The notes beneath the pieces are model-generated. The model was not told the origin of the DNA. It made no database searches and saw nothing but the letters and a program-made list of their open reading frames with translations. DNA of 64,000 bases from Drosophila pseudoobscura (taxonomy: Eukaryota > Arthropoda > Insecta > Diptera > Drosophilidae), in the NCBI RefSeq assembly GCF_009870125.1, contig NC_046683.1:39571869-39635868 (forward strand), written 5' to 3'. The position numbers and the translations under genes are program-made. Shown here piece after piece: positions 1 through 11,900 of the stretch (positions are counted from its first letter, which is position 1; every line of letters starts with the position of its first letter).

Positions 1-1249
1 AAGGCCTCGGTAATATTAGTGCGACAATTTGACATCTTCCCATGAGTGTGTTTCATGTTACGTATATTTTAAACACGGCAATAATTACGTCCTCGTTTCC
101 GTCCGTATGGAAATACGAAAAATGATTTTTGGGCCTATTTCAATGCTTTTTTTCCCTTCAAAAGTAGTAGAAAATCGAATGACTTCACAGATTGAGACCT
201 TTCTGACCAACAACTCGATATGAAGCCAAAAGCAGTCGGAGTTTCGAAAAAAAAGGTTGTATAAGTGCTAAACCGGATATGGTGAAATATATTGAAACGA
301 GCTGGGCAACTTTCTTAACACTGTTAGACCACTGAGAGCTACTTGACTTGGTGAATCATACATCTCCGACTAATCTGTATTATATAATTTTAGCCCGTTA
401 AATAACAAAAGTACCCAATTGTAAGGATCGAGGGCGCTCCATTTGTCAGGATGGTCGAGCTGTATGGGAACACATGAGTACCCTAATCAATCCCATAATA
501 CCCTTACCGATGTCCCGATCCTGACCAAGAAGAAGAGACAGGCGTGAAAAAAAGAAATTAATAAAACTAAAAATACAGTATATAGATCCCTATCTGCTCA
601 GCTTTGCACAACCGGGGCCGTCTCTTCTCTCTCATGCAAAGCTTACCTAGCCATAAGAACCCATTTAAACCCTAGCTATAAATACAGCCCTGGGGCCAAA
701 TAAATATCACTCAAAAATCACCTCGCGTCTTTTACTATACCTTTCCGAGCATCGAGCATCGATGTGTAGCAGGGATAATTCTAGTTGTTATTATTGTTTC
801 CTGGACTGACAAGACGCACACGTTTAGCAGGTGCAGCGCCTGGCGGGTCCCGTCAGAATTCAAAAACCCAAGCAGTGGGTGCTCCTCGTACAAACGAGGC
901 AGCAAAGGAAACAACAGCGGCATTTGTGCTTCAACTGCTCTTTATAATGTTTCACATTATTCTCCATCTGGTCTCTAAATTCATAACTCGAGATCACAGC
1001 TTCACGTTCCCGAGACTCGGCCTTCGCTCACCGATAAACAGCAACGCCGCCTCTCGCGCGGCTGTACGGATCTACTGCACTCCTAACGACCTTCCTCTTT
1101 TATCATAGGACTTAAGGTTATTGAATGACCAATTGAAAATAGGAAACGAACCACTCTTTGCCCTTAGATATGGGCTTACGGCTATCGAATGGCGAACTGA
1201 AAATATGATACATGTGATAATATAAACACAGGTAGGAACGTTGTGTGTC
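1..1249. other. Non-coding, no gene seen
   Basis: No open frame here looks like a protein. Around 675-710 there is a TATAAATA box followed within about 25 bases by AATAAATA, the spacing seen in many retrotransposon LTRs, but I could not define LTR ends or a primer binding site. The stretch is otherwise AT-rich and unremarkable. Confidence 0.6.
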
Positions 1250-1670
1250 GCAACCAGGCCCGCGACTCTACACTCTAAACCGATACTTAGTCAATATGGC
1301 TCCCCTCCGCCAGAGGGCGCACACTGCACGAGGAAGAGAGTGTGTGAGAGGGAGAGAATCAGTAAGCGCGTGTTTGGGAGTTGCGTAGTCACTGCAATTT
1401 CATTTGTTCCTTCTGGCTTTATTCATGATCCGATGTAAGATCTAGATTGGGCTGGATATTGTTATTTTCTATGATTCTACGTCTTTTGTGTTGACGTATC
1501 TTCAAAATTGTGGATGCCGCAGATTATCGTCCTTCGTGGAGGCGGAAGCGGCCGTGGACAAATCTTGAAGCGAACTTTATTCAATGTGATATTAGAGGAG
1601 ACTGAATACAATGGACGACGGACAGATAGACATGGCTATATAGACGGCAATTCTGAAAGCGCATGTGGTG
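1250..1670 (-). mobile_element. DINE-1/INE-1-like repeat, copy A (inverted)
   Basis: Read on the minus strand this stretch matches the other DINE-1-like copies of the window. It has the CGCGACTCTAC end, the block next to CCGCCAGAGGGCGC, the 'GGATGCCGCAGATTATCGTCC' type block ahead of a G-rich GGAGGCGGAAG segment, and the ACGGACAGATAGACATGG remnant. DINE-1/INE-1 are short non-autonomous Helitron-related elements that are very abundant in Drosophila. The copy is diverged and carries no gene. Its inner end is caught up in the 205-bp tandem duplication that follows. Confidence 0.65.
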
Positions 1671-1945
1671 CGAATTATATTAATCAACAAAGAGGCATTA
1701 ACCCTGCAGCAGGTCTTTTCAGTCGCCCAGTCTTACATTCGTGGAGGCGGAAGCGGCCGTGGACAAATCTTGAAGCGAACTTTATTCAATGTGATATTAG
1801 AGGAGACTGAATACAATGGACGACGGACAGATAGACATGGCTATATAGACGGCAATTCTGAAAGCGCATGTGGTGCGAATTATATTAATCAACAAAGAGG
1901 CAATAACCCTGCAGCAGGTCTTTTCAGTCGCCCAGTCTTACATTC
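1535..1945. repeat. 205-bp near-identical tandem duplication
   Basis: Two head-to-tail copies of about 205 bp, at roughly 1535-1739 and 1740-1944. I see one difference by eye: GGCATTAACC in the first against GGCAATAACC in the second. The unit begins in the DINE-1 segment and ends in the intron-like sequence next to the orphan exon, so the duplication is younger than that junction. The near-identity points to a recent event or an assembly duplication. Confidence 0.9.
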
Positions 1946-1947
1946 TC

Positions 1948-2308
1948 GGTCTCCACCTGAAGGCCAAAGTCGAAGGGCCTTCGGTTGTCGTAGATATCGA
2001 AGAGGCTTTTCAGGGCATCCAGTGGCGCCGTCTCCGTGGCTGTCGGTACATCTTCGCCAAAGCCCTTTCCTAGCAGCTGGCGATTGGTAGGCAGCCAGGA
2101 CTGTGTTATTGGCGCAGTCTTCCAGCAGGCGGGGCTCCTCTCCCAGTTTCCGCTGCTGGCAGATCTCCTCGAGCAACTGCACCGATTGCTTGCGTGTCCA
2201 CAGATCCTTCTGATTTTTATGATTCAGTTGTGTGCAGATAAAGTTTCTGACAAAGAGGAGGGCCCGCTCTACTCCACTGGAATCTGCAAGAGCCCCACAC
2301 ATTCACTG
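1948..2308 (-). pseudogene. Orphan exon with splice sites and a frameshift
   Basis: On the minus strand a protein-like open frame starts after a good acceptor (CTCTTGCAG, ending near 2309) with SSGVERALLFVRNFICTQL and continues through KDLWTRKQSVQLLEEICQQR. Near 2091 the frame must shift, and the other frame then reads LPTNRQLLGKGFGEDV and later SLFDIYDNRRPFDFGLQVE before a donor-like GTAAGACTGG near 1948. This looks like one internal exon of about 120 codons. I do not recognise the family. No flanking exon was found, so it is either a relic of a lost gene or a gene fragment moved here with the adjoining DINE-1 sequence. The frameshift makes it a pseudogene unless it is a sequence error. Confidence 0.6.
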
Positions 2309-2309
2309 T

Positions 2310-5300
2310 CACCACAAGTCTAATCTAAGAGTAAACTCTTTTTGAGGATCTGGTTTACAAATTTGAGTCGAGAAAACAGTTTTCGAATATGACTAAGGAA
2401 GACTAATGAGCAACCGTGCGATAGAAAAATCGAATTGCCACAAAGGACAAAGATACCATAGATTGTGATCTTTGGAAGCTAAAGTAGTAGGAGAACAGCC
2501 AGGAGTAAGGTCAATGGCTCCACATGCAGAGGTGCCTGGAAAGGTCTCAATCCCCAAAAGCGGTGGCCAGGGAATGGCTATGGCTACCTATGGCTTGCAT
2601 TTCAAATTTAAAGATGACTCCATAAAAGGAAAAGAATCCAACGAAAATCTTCCGGGCTTGGTGGGACCAAGCGGAATGGAGTGTATGGTATGATTTCCCT
2701 TACGCCATTTCCTGGCAACCCTTCCAGCAGGCTATTCTCCTTCGTGCGTTTGGGAAACCGTCTCTCTGGGTCGAGCCTCTTCCACATGCAGATCCAGCAT
2801 GCAGCTGCAGACTATTCCCCCCATCTTAGATTTGGAATCCTCTGCACTCTGTGAGCGCGAAATGTTTATCCTTCTAGTTTCGGGCGTCGACATCGTAATG
2901 TTGGCAATGTTATTGTTAAATGTTAGTTTTGTTATGCAAACACACACCCACTCTGCGGGAGGTGGTGGTGGGTGGTGGTTGGTGGTGGCAAGTCTGTGAA
3001 AATATGAATAGTCAAAGTCGAAATCGGCCATATGTTCGCCGCCGAACTTTATCCCACAAAGCATTCGGAAAAAAGAGTTCTGCCACTGCAGTGGGTGGGG
3101 ATAGACGGTTGAGTGGCATGTTGTACTCTCTCTCTCTCTCTTTGTGTGGGGGTTACGGCACAGTCGAAAACGCTAATGGGAATTTGTGCTGAAAAGGAGA
3201 AAACTCCTGGCACGTCTTGCACTTTAAGCTGCAATAACCAGGAGAATGACAGCAGCAGCAGCAACAACGAGAGCATGAAAATGCAGTTTCCCTAAGGGGG
3301 TGGGGCTGAGAGGCAGCCAGTTCGGTGGTAACAGTAACAATTGCAAATCGGCCACGTCGAAATTTTTATGCACAAAATCGTAAAGTGGCAACGAGAGCAA
3401 AAGAGATGCCGCAACAAAGAGCGGGGGTGGGTGTGTATGGAACTGCCTGCAACTTTGCCACATGTTGTGGCAACGAAAAACTTAAACCCCATTCCTTGCT
3501 TACTCTCTTACACTGTCCACAGCCGCTGAACAAAAAACAAACTCAAAAACAAAAATATTACGCATACGCCCAGTTAACAGTGCAGAAATTTATATTTTTG
3601 ATACCCTAAAATTTAAGGTAACTTGGACACTTCGTTGAACTCAGCTTTTCGCAATAAAGGATGTCACAAGCATCTGCCACTCTGTAACAGGGTATATCCT
3701 GTGGTTCCCATTTTCCTGCTCTGTTTTCCTGCTTCTTTGCCGTATTTCTGTTTCTGTTTGGCTTAGTTTATTTATTTATTTTTATACGTAGTTTTCAAGT
3801 TTTGTTTTTTGCACACATTTTCGTGCACATGTCTGTGTGTTGCAAAGTTGTTAGCGTCGCATGAATATGCAACGCAGCATCAGCATCAGCCAGCTACAAA
3901 AAAGCCACACAACTATTTGTTGGTTATTGGCTTTTCGCTGCATCTTTGCAGTTCTCGCTGCTGCTGCATCCCTGCATCAGTTTTTCGGCTTTTGTTCAGC
4001 AGAAGGAGACTTGGGATGGGAGCAACTGTGCCGATGAGGAACCTCCTTCAAACAGGCAGCACCATTAATAAACCCCTGCCCGGAGAGCTTCTGACAAATG
4101 ACCAAGTCAAGAACCAGAGCCCGCGCCAGGGCCAGGGCCAACAAGGGAAGGCAAACAACTTAATTTGGCCTGACGCAAGGGGAGTCCAAAAGCGTTAACA
4201 TTGTAATCCATATTTTGCCGCTTGATTGCCGGCAAATTGAAAATGTCAGGTGCAGGCACACGCATCGTAAATGGGAAAGGGGCAATGGCAATGGCAACGG
4301 CAACGGCAACGGCAACGGCAACAGCAGCGACAGCCCACACTTTACTATCATTTCTCGATGGTGGCTGCACTTTAAGTGGCTTTTAATCGGTAATCCTCCA
4401 TCGATAGCTGTTTGGGATATATTATCCTTCATCCCGAGTCTTTTGACTGGTGCTTTGAACCAGCGAACCATAACAAATAATCATTAACACATACGAGCAT
4501 TATTCTGTACTGTATTACATATTTTTTATTCAGTTTTGATCTAATCAGTGGGCTATTTTATCACATACGATTTACAACATTTCCTATTCCATTTCCATGA
4601 TGATTGAAGAGTGTTTATTCATCATCTAAGACTTCAGCTGCCCCTATTCTTGCGTAATCTCCTTCCATATTTTTTAGACGAGGTTCGGTTTATACCTATG
4701 GATTACCTGTAGTACCAGTAAAAACATTCCCAATCAAATTCAATCATCTCTCAATGATATGCGGTCCCATATCTAAGCAGTACATTGCAGTGTACAATGT
4801 CCCGATGCATTGGGAGAAAAACACATAAGCCTTGCTAGCAGGAATCCTGCATCGGTTTTAGCCGCGATATCCCCTTCAAGCCATTGTAAAACCAGGAAGC
4901 ATACATCTGTTACAGCTTTAATTTGCGTATATCCTTTGGACTATCTTTTATTGCGTATACGTTGCATTATGATAGTTTGAAGAGTTCTACCACGATTGGG
5001 GCTTCAAAAGTTACATCCCGCCGTCGCCCAAGGGGACCCTCGAATGAAACCATCCCCTCGCTCTGTGGCTACGAGAGCTGGAGTCGTATAACAAATTTTG
5101 ACAGAAATGTAAAACAACAAATAAATCTACATGGGAGGGTCGGGGACTTCACGGCTGCTTTATCAAATATTTAACTCGCTTTTCATTGTCTCTGTCGCTG
5201 GTTTCTGTGGGTTTTTTGCTCCCATCGTTTATATGCATAAATTTTATTACACATATGCTTTTGTTTATGCGCCTGAGAGCAATGGCAACAACACAAAAGT

Positions 5301-5667
5301 TAATGCAACATAAAATTTTCATTTTTTATTTATCACGAAATTTTTCTCATCTCTTTTTTTTTGGCCTTTGTGTGTGTCTGTTTTTGTGTTTGGTTTTCGC
5401 TACTCTTCCTTTTTTCTGTTGTTTTTTCCCCGGTACTCCCCTGAGGGCAAACAACAAAACCAAAGGAGAATAAAATACAATATAAAACCAACAAGAAACA
5501 AAAAGCGCGAGAGTCACGAAATCACGAGTCGACTAGTCGATGGCCTAGAAAGGCCAAACTACAAACTGGTTTACGTCCTGTCGGACAGCTGACCATCTGA
5601 CCGTTTTGTAGAAGAGAAATCAATGGTGTTTATGCGAATCACAATCAAATTATTTAACAAGGGTCAT
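2310..5667. other. Non-coding stretch with simple repeats
   Basis: No supported gene. The sequence has a TC run near 3127-3142, a GGT/GGTGGT-rich patch near 2960-2990 and a GGCAAT/GGCAAC hexamer array at 4281-4323. T-rich tracts and ATTTAT-type motifs are common around 3760-3800 and 5300-5420. The open frames are short, lack family resemblance and follow base composition. It could be regulatory or intronic sequence of a gene outside the window. Confidence 0.6.
4281..4323. repeat. GGCAAY hexanucleotide array
   Basis: About seven consecutive six-base units, two GGCAAT followed by GGCAAC units, running into CAGCAGC. It is a short microsatellite in otherwise gene-free DNA. Confidence 0.85.
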
Positions 5668-6005
5668 TATACCCGATACTCAAAAAGTATAGGGCTATGA
5701 TAGATTTGGTGAAAGTGGATGTGTATAACACCTAGAAGGAGGCGTTTCCGACCCAATAAATTACATAAGTACATAAGTATGGGCATCCCCAATTTCAAAG
5801 ATTCGAGAAAACCCGATCGGATCATGATTATAGCCAGAAGGGACAAATTAAGTTGTAGTGGCTACGATAGCGTAGACGCGCGCATCCTCATTCTGTCCCT
5901 AACTCGCAAATTCTTCCTCTTTCAGTGTGCGCCCTTTGGCGGAGTGGAGACTGAGACTACTGAATGAGTACCGGGTATAAATGTAGAGTCGCGGCTAGTC
6001 GCCCT
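5668..6005 (+). mobile_element. DINE-1/INE-1-like repeat, copy B
   Basis: Begins at TATACCCGATACTC, has TAGAAGGAGGCGTTTCCGAC, a TATAGCCAGAAGGGACAAAT block and GTGCGCCCTTTGGCGGAG, and ends GGGTATAAATGTAGAGTCG. These are the same landmarks in the same order as copies C, D and E. The middle, including the usual GATCAGCATCAATAGCCGAG block, is deleted. Non-autonomous, no coding capacity. Confidence 0.75.
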
Positions 6006-9000
6006 AGCCATTGAACTATATTTAACAAGATATTTGTTTTACACAAAGATTTTCTACTATAAAAAGTACTCTGAGGCGTCTCAACATTCCCATTTTTACA
6101 TATGTATATGTACATATGTAGCTGCAATGCTGCTAGACCGGCTATCTGTGGAATGCAGTTTTTCTTCACATATCCAACTAAATCTTTGATATCCATTATC
6201 TCCGGCCCAATATACTCCATCAGGCACCCAGCAGGCGCAGAAACAAAAAAACTCTCGCAATAAAACGGCCACACACATGGCATATGGCATAAACCACAGA
6301 CGTGGGCCACACCCCCCAACTCACACACACACAGGCATATGTATGGATGTATCTGTATATACATATATATATATATATACATATATATCAGAAATATGCT
6401 AAATCAGCATATTTGCGAGTTTATTTACAAGGACATTTATAAAAATTTACGGCCGTGCCGTAAATTGCAGCCTCCGGGCAGGTCTTGAGATTTATGCGTC
6501 GACGATTATATCAAAAGGGAATGAGAGAAAGCGGGGCACGGCGCTGGCAGAAAGAGGTGCGGGCCATTCGCCTGCCTTCCAGTCAGCGTTTTCTAGCGAT
6601 TTCTCACATCATTTAAAAGCCGTTGCATAAGGCAGGGCTCTCCTTGAAGGGGTTGAGCGGGAGGATGATGCTGGGGCTTCGGGTTGGATGCGGGTGTGGT
6701 TGTGGGTGTGTGACCCAAATATGAGTTGATTCCTATTCCCAAAAGGGGGGGGGGAAATATATGACCTTTTGTAACTATTCTAAAATGTAACTGCCATTAC
6801 ATATAAATAGTGAGGATGCACAACATTTTTTGGATGTACTAATATTACAAGCTGTAGACATTAACTTGTGCTGGAGACCAATCATTCGGACCGAATATTC
6901 ATAGAGCCATATTCACACAGCAGTGCTTACAGGACCAGCAGCTTCCCAGTTTTTTGCGACACTATATGTTCTTACAATTGAGACTTGAACGCATTGATAC
7001 TTTGCGATTTGGGACAGCGAAATTATAGGAATAGAATCCTCTACAAATTACTCTTACACATACCATTTCTCTTGTCGTATTAGAGTCACTTTGAATGAGT
7101 GTAGAATTACTGTTTCCTAAAGGATCTTTATAGATTCAGTAGTTCTACCATCATATCTGCAACTATCTGACAACTACTCAGCTATCATTTCTATCTATTA
7201 TTCTATATATATTTAACCCTCAAATATATATTAAAGCTAACTACCCACTTGTTTCATCTTAAGATGTTATGAAATTTCTTAACAAATTTTCTATCACAAT
7301 TCAATTACTCGCATCTTCATATCTCATCATAAACTGGCTATTGAGCCCTAATTTTCCCTTAAGCATCACCTCATATCACCGCATCATATCGCAACTTTAC
7401 TAGTCCCACCTTGGGTTCACTTTGGTGCGACCTCTTCATAAAGTCACTCTCTCCTGCACTTGGCTCCCCTTCGAAACACGGAACGGGCGACTCCATTCAT
7501 CATTAAGCGCTCTGTCATGCTCCATCTTCGTCTCCAATGCCATTGCCCATTGCCATCGCGCATCTCCATGGTGAATCAATTTTTACAGCTGCCAGCAGGT
7601 TGCCAGCTGGTTGCCAGCAGCAGAGCACTGGCATTGCCACCGGTTGTTGCTCCGTTGCCCCGTTGCTCCGTTGCGCCGTTACACAAATATCATTGGCGTT
7701 AATCCTTTTCTACATCATCAAACAATTTCATCAAATAAATCTAAAGTGATTTGTATTTGTCACACACTTTTCAACTGCTCCCTGGTTTCCATCCATCCCC
7801 TATTTGACTCCATATACGTCTCGGTCTGGTTCTGTTCTGGTCCTTCGCTGCATTCCCTTTGGCGCCGACTAGCTGCCCCACAAAGCGTTTGCCGACATGT
7901 CTGCATCTTGTGCAGCAGCAGACCCAGCAGCACCACGCTCCACGCTTCGCCTGATCTGCTGCCCTTCCTTCGGCTTTGGGTATACCTGTTCGGGAGAGGA
8001 ATTTGAAGACAGGTAACCCCATGCCTACAAGTCTGGCAGTAAATTTTATCTCTGGGAAGATCTTTAAGGACAAATTCAGCCTTACAGCTTCCCCAAATCA
8101 TAATGATGTTCCTTCCCTAGTTCTGTTCGATGTCCATACATCGGGAGCATTCTTAAAAGGGCATTCCATCTTACTTGTCTCCAATGTCTCTTTGTAGCTC
8201 TACGATTCCATTTCTCTTTTGCTCTGCAGTTTTACTATATTTTTTTTCCGCTGAATGCTCGCTGATTGACTGCCATTGCATTGGGGGAAACCCCCGTAAA
8301 TTTCCCCCATTTACGTGTACCAGGAATTCCTTGGTGCTGTGCTGTTCTGTGCATTTGCTGCATGTTTACTCTGCTACATTTCTCATTTAATGCCTTGCCA
8401 ATGACGTTGGCGGTGATTGAAAAGTTTGTTTTACCATCCTGAATGGGGAAAGGACTAAAAGATTGGGACGCACTGCAAGCACTGCGGTGGCTCCTGTGAC
8501 ACACATCGGAGGAATATCCTTTGATTGTGGCAATGCCAGGCACAGGTACAAGGTGATTGCCTCACGAGGTGGCTTCCATCCATATTGATTCACAGCGTGC
8601 TTTCATCCCCCCGTCCCATCTATGGATCCCTCATGGATCCAGTGCGGAGTCGTGTCTGCAATGCCGAATCGGATTTGAGCCTACGCTGAGCACGCAATCA
8701 TCTGGTCCATAAAGCACACGATGCCAAGTGCAGACGGGTTTCGTGTTACACGTGAGCCAAGTCATTCCACATAGCAATGACAGGACGAGGGAGATACTCG
8801 TTTACTACACTGGAGAAAAAAAGACAAATGGAATATGTACTTTCCTAAAAACTAGCTACAAAAAATCCTAACTGGATAAACTAACTATCCTTTTATGAAT
8901 GGATAATACTCTCAAAGACGAGAAAAGGAACTCATCTGCGATGCCATAGACTCTATAGCATATTAAAAGATATTTTAGTGATTATAATACCATATACCAG

Positions 9001-11424
9001 TAGCTAGTAAAGTCATTTGAGGCGCTCAAGTTTAAAATAAAAGAGTAGATTTTAATGCGAAATCGATTGAATTCGAATCAATCTATGAGACTCGCGAGGA
9101 CAACCTTTGACCACACTAAAATTTCTTTCTGTTAGATTTCAACACCTCTTCATTTCTCGCCATGCAATGGGATTTGTACGTGTATGGAAGGGCACATATG
9201 AAAAAGTAAAGCGTTGACATCACAGGAGCAAATCAAAGTTGAAAATGAACGCACACATGCAAAGGCTGAAGAGGAAAGAAACGAAACGGAACGGAGGCTG
9301 ATGGCTAAGCCGAGGCCAAAGCTGGCCTAATCACAACTGACGTAGCATTTGCATTGAACTTTAACCTTTTCACGCAAACACAAACCAGATACACCTATGT
9401 ACATACATAGCTGGGAGTTAAATGAAAACTGTCACTGTCCCATAAAGCAGATAAAACCAGAAAGAGATAGCGGGGGAAGCAGAGAAGCTGAAGAGCTTCT
9501 ATACTGTTCGTGTCCTTCAGCGAATGTCACAGGCAGCCCAGCCAGGCCCTCTGTGTGCCTCCGTGGGCCGTTACTGGTGAGTGTAGGCGTGGCTGGTAGG
9601 TATTTCTCGCTTGCAAATGAGCTTTTAAATGATTCGGCGCTGACTGTACTCCTTTGGATGACAATGTGGAATGGCTTTGCCCCCTCCCCACCATTTAGAG
9701 ATATCGAGTGAGAAATTGTTGGAAGACAAACAATTAGACGCATGTACAGTGGTCTCAGTGGGTTAAATAAGCAGTGCAATAGAGTCGAGAGCAGTGATGG
9801 ATTCAAAGCGGTATAAGCAAGCAGTGCAGTTGGAATGACAGAAGGATTGATATGATAAAGTACAAGCGGTGGAATCCCAATCGATCGAAGGGTGCTGCTG
9901 TATGACGCGCGACGTGTAACGGGTTGGGGATTTGCTTCATTAACCAGGAAAATGGTAACTAATCTGAAAGTTTAAAGGTTTAAAGAAGTGGTATATGAGG
10001 CTTTGACGTTTTTTTCGAGCAAGCGGCTCTTTTTTCGTCGAATTGCAACTCTTCATAGAGTATTATCAGAGTTGCAGTTTTTCGCCCAAGGAAGATTTCC
10101 CCCCGAATATATATAGATATACATATGTACATAGTGGATGTATAAGAACTCTTCCTTTTTCCTTGCCATTTTCCTAGCGATAAACAATGTTTTCATTAAG
10201 TTATCTGTGTAAAACCAAGCTTTTCATTCCTGAGCACAGCACTTCATATACCCCTCCTCTTATTTTCTTACTTTATTTGATTTCATTTCATTCCATTTCC
10301 AGCTTTGTCTGTCTGGGCGTCAATTAAACCTCAATTGCCAGGCGGCTCACAGGTGCACATGCAGGAGGGCCAGAATGGGGTGCAGTTTTTTAATTAAACT
10401 TCGGTGCAGGTCGTGCCCCAGTCTGGGTATGAGCATGGAGGATCAGGAGCAGCAGCAGCCAGCCTGATAGCACTTTGCCACTTCCCTCCCCAATCCAAAA
10501 TTGATGACTTTAATCAGGCATCGGCCACTGTAATGACACTTTATGAGAAGGGCGGAATACATACTCGTATCGCTATAAATTAATCGAACGGTCAGCATCA
10601 ATAAGTGGCCGAGAGAGAAAACTTTGAAAAATGCCAAAAGTCAATTTTGGGGCTAACCCGGGAACCCCTTTCTGTTAACCCTTTTATTTGGATTGGATGG
10701 GAGAGGGCTCTGGGATGTTTGATACAGGATATGGGATGGGGGTTGCCTTTTAGTTTCCCATTTCTGATGCTGTTTTTCTTTTGCTTGTTTCTTGTTTGTG
10801 TGTGTGGGCATGGAGCCGCTTCAATTGCTAGGAAATTTATGTGCCGTCGCTCAGCGGGAACTTGATGCGCATAAATCTAGATGAAACGGATATTAAAAGG
10901 CATGAAACGAGCCAATCGACCCCACTCTCTGCATCCTGATCCGCTCCATGGATATGGGGCCTATGTATTATATGTATAGCTGATTGACTCGTATCGGCGT
11001 TCGTTGTTGCTGTTGGGTTGTGTTGGCCTAAATTATGAACTTATAAATTGACAGCAAGCATTCCCCATCTCAATCATTGTCCTGGTATTCCTTCAGGCTA
11101 GAATTGTTTCGTTTTGTTTGGCTTAGCAAGAGGGTTGGAGTCTGCTGGAGAACGATGCTTAAGGGTAGATGTAGTATCGAAGCTGCGCCAAAAGGGTTTT
11201 CGAGTGGTTTCAGTTTCCTTATCGAAAGCTCAGATAATTGACATTTTCTGTTAGAACGAGGATGAGCAAGAACCAAGGCCTTACCTTGACAATAGTTCCG
11301 AAATAATTGACACTGTTTCGAGGCCAATTCAATTAAATTGTCGCTGCCAGGAGGCTTACTGTATTTGTGTATCTGCAAGTGGAATTTTCATGTACCTATT
11401 CGACCTTTTTTTGCCCGCTACCAC
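6006..11424. other. 5.4-kb gene-free stretch
   Basis: No convincing coding region. Landmarks are a TATATACATA microsatellite near 6355-6390, a run of ten G near 6746, a G/C-alternating patch CCGTTGCNCC near 7645-7680, a perfect small hairpin at 10044-10076 and many ATACATATGTA motifs. Open frames here are short and mostly on both strands at once, as expected of non-coding DNA. Confidence 0.6.
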
Positions 11425-11900
11425 AAAATTGTAGGGGTATATTAGATGGCGAACACCCAGAAAAAAGAGTTTCCGACCCCATAAAATGCACATTTTCTTG
11501 ATCAGCATCAATAGCCGAGTCGATATAGCCACATCTGTCTGTCCGTCCCGATGACCGCCCAGATCTCAGCGACTTTAAGAGCTAAAGCAACCAAATTTTG
11601 TATCCAGACTCCGGTGATGTCACACTGAATCAAGTTTGTTTCAAAATTTAACCATGCCAGCTACCACCTCCAGAAAAGATGAAAATCGGTGACATTCACA
11701 AATTTGAAGATACTATTATAGCCAGAAGGCACAAATTAAACTGCAGTGGCTACGCAACGCCTTCCATACGCTTATCCATTCTCACTCTTTCTCTCTCTCT
11801 CTCCCTCGCACATTCTTCCTCTTTCAGTGTGCGCCCTCTGGCGGAGGGGAGCCATACTGACTGAGTACCGGGTATAAATGTAGAATCGCGGCCTTAGCTG
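11425..11900 (+). mobile_element. DINE-1/INE-1-like repeat, copy C
   Basis: A longer copy. It contains GGGGTATATTAGATGG, TTTCCGACCCCATAAAATGC, the GATCAGCATCAATAGCCGAG block, TCTGTCTGTCCGTCC, GATCTCAGCGACTTTAAGAG, the AAATCGGTGACATTCACAAA block, TATAGCCAGAAGGCACAAAT, and the GTGCGCCCTCTGGCGGAGG end followed by CCGGGTATAAATGTAGAATC. The order matches known DINE-1/INE-1 architecture. Diverged and non-coding. Confidence 0.8.

Noticed and set aside
735-1108. Open frames on both strands around 735-1108
   Set aside because: Overlapping frames of similar quality on both strands and no recognisable protein.
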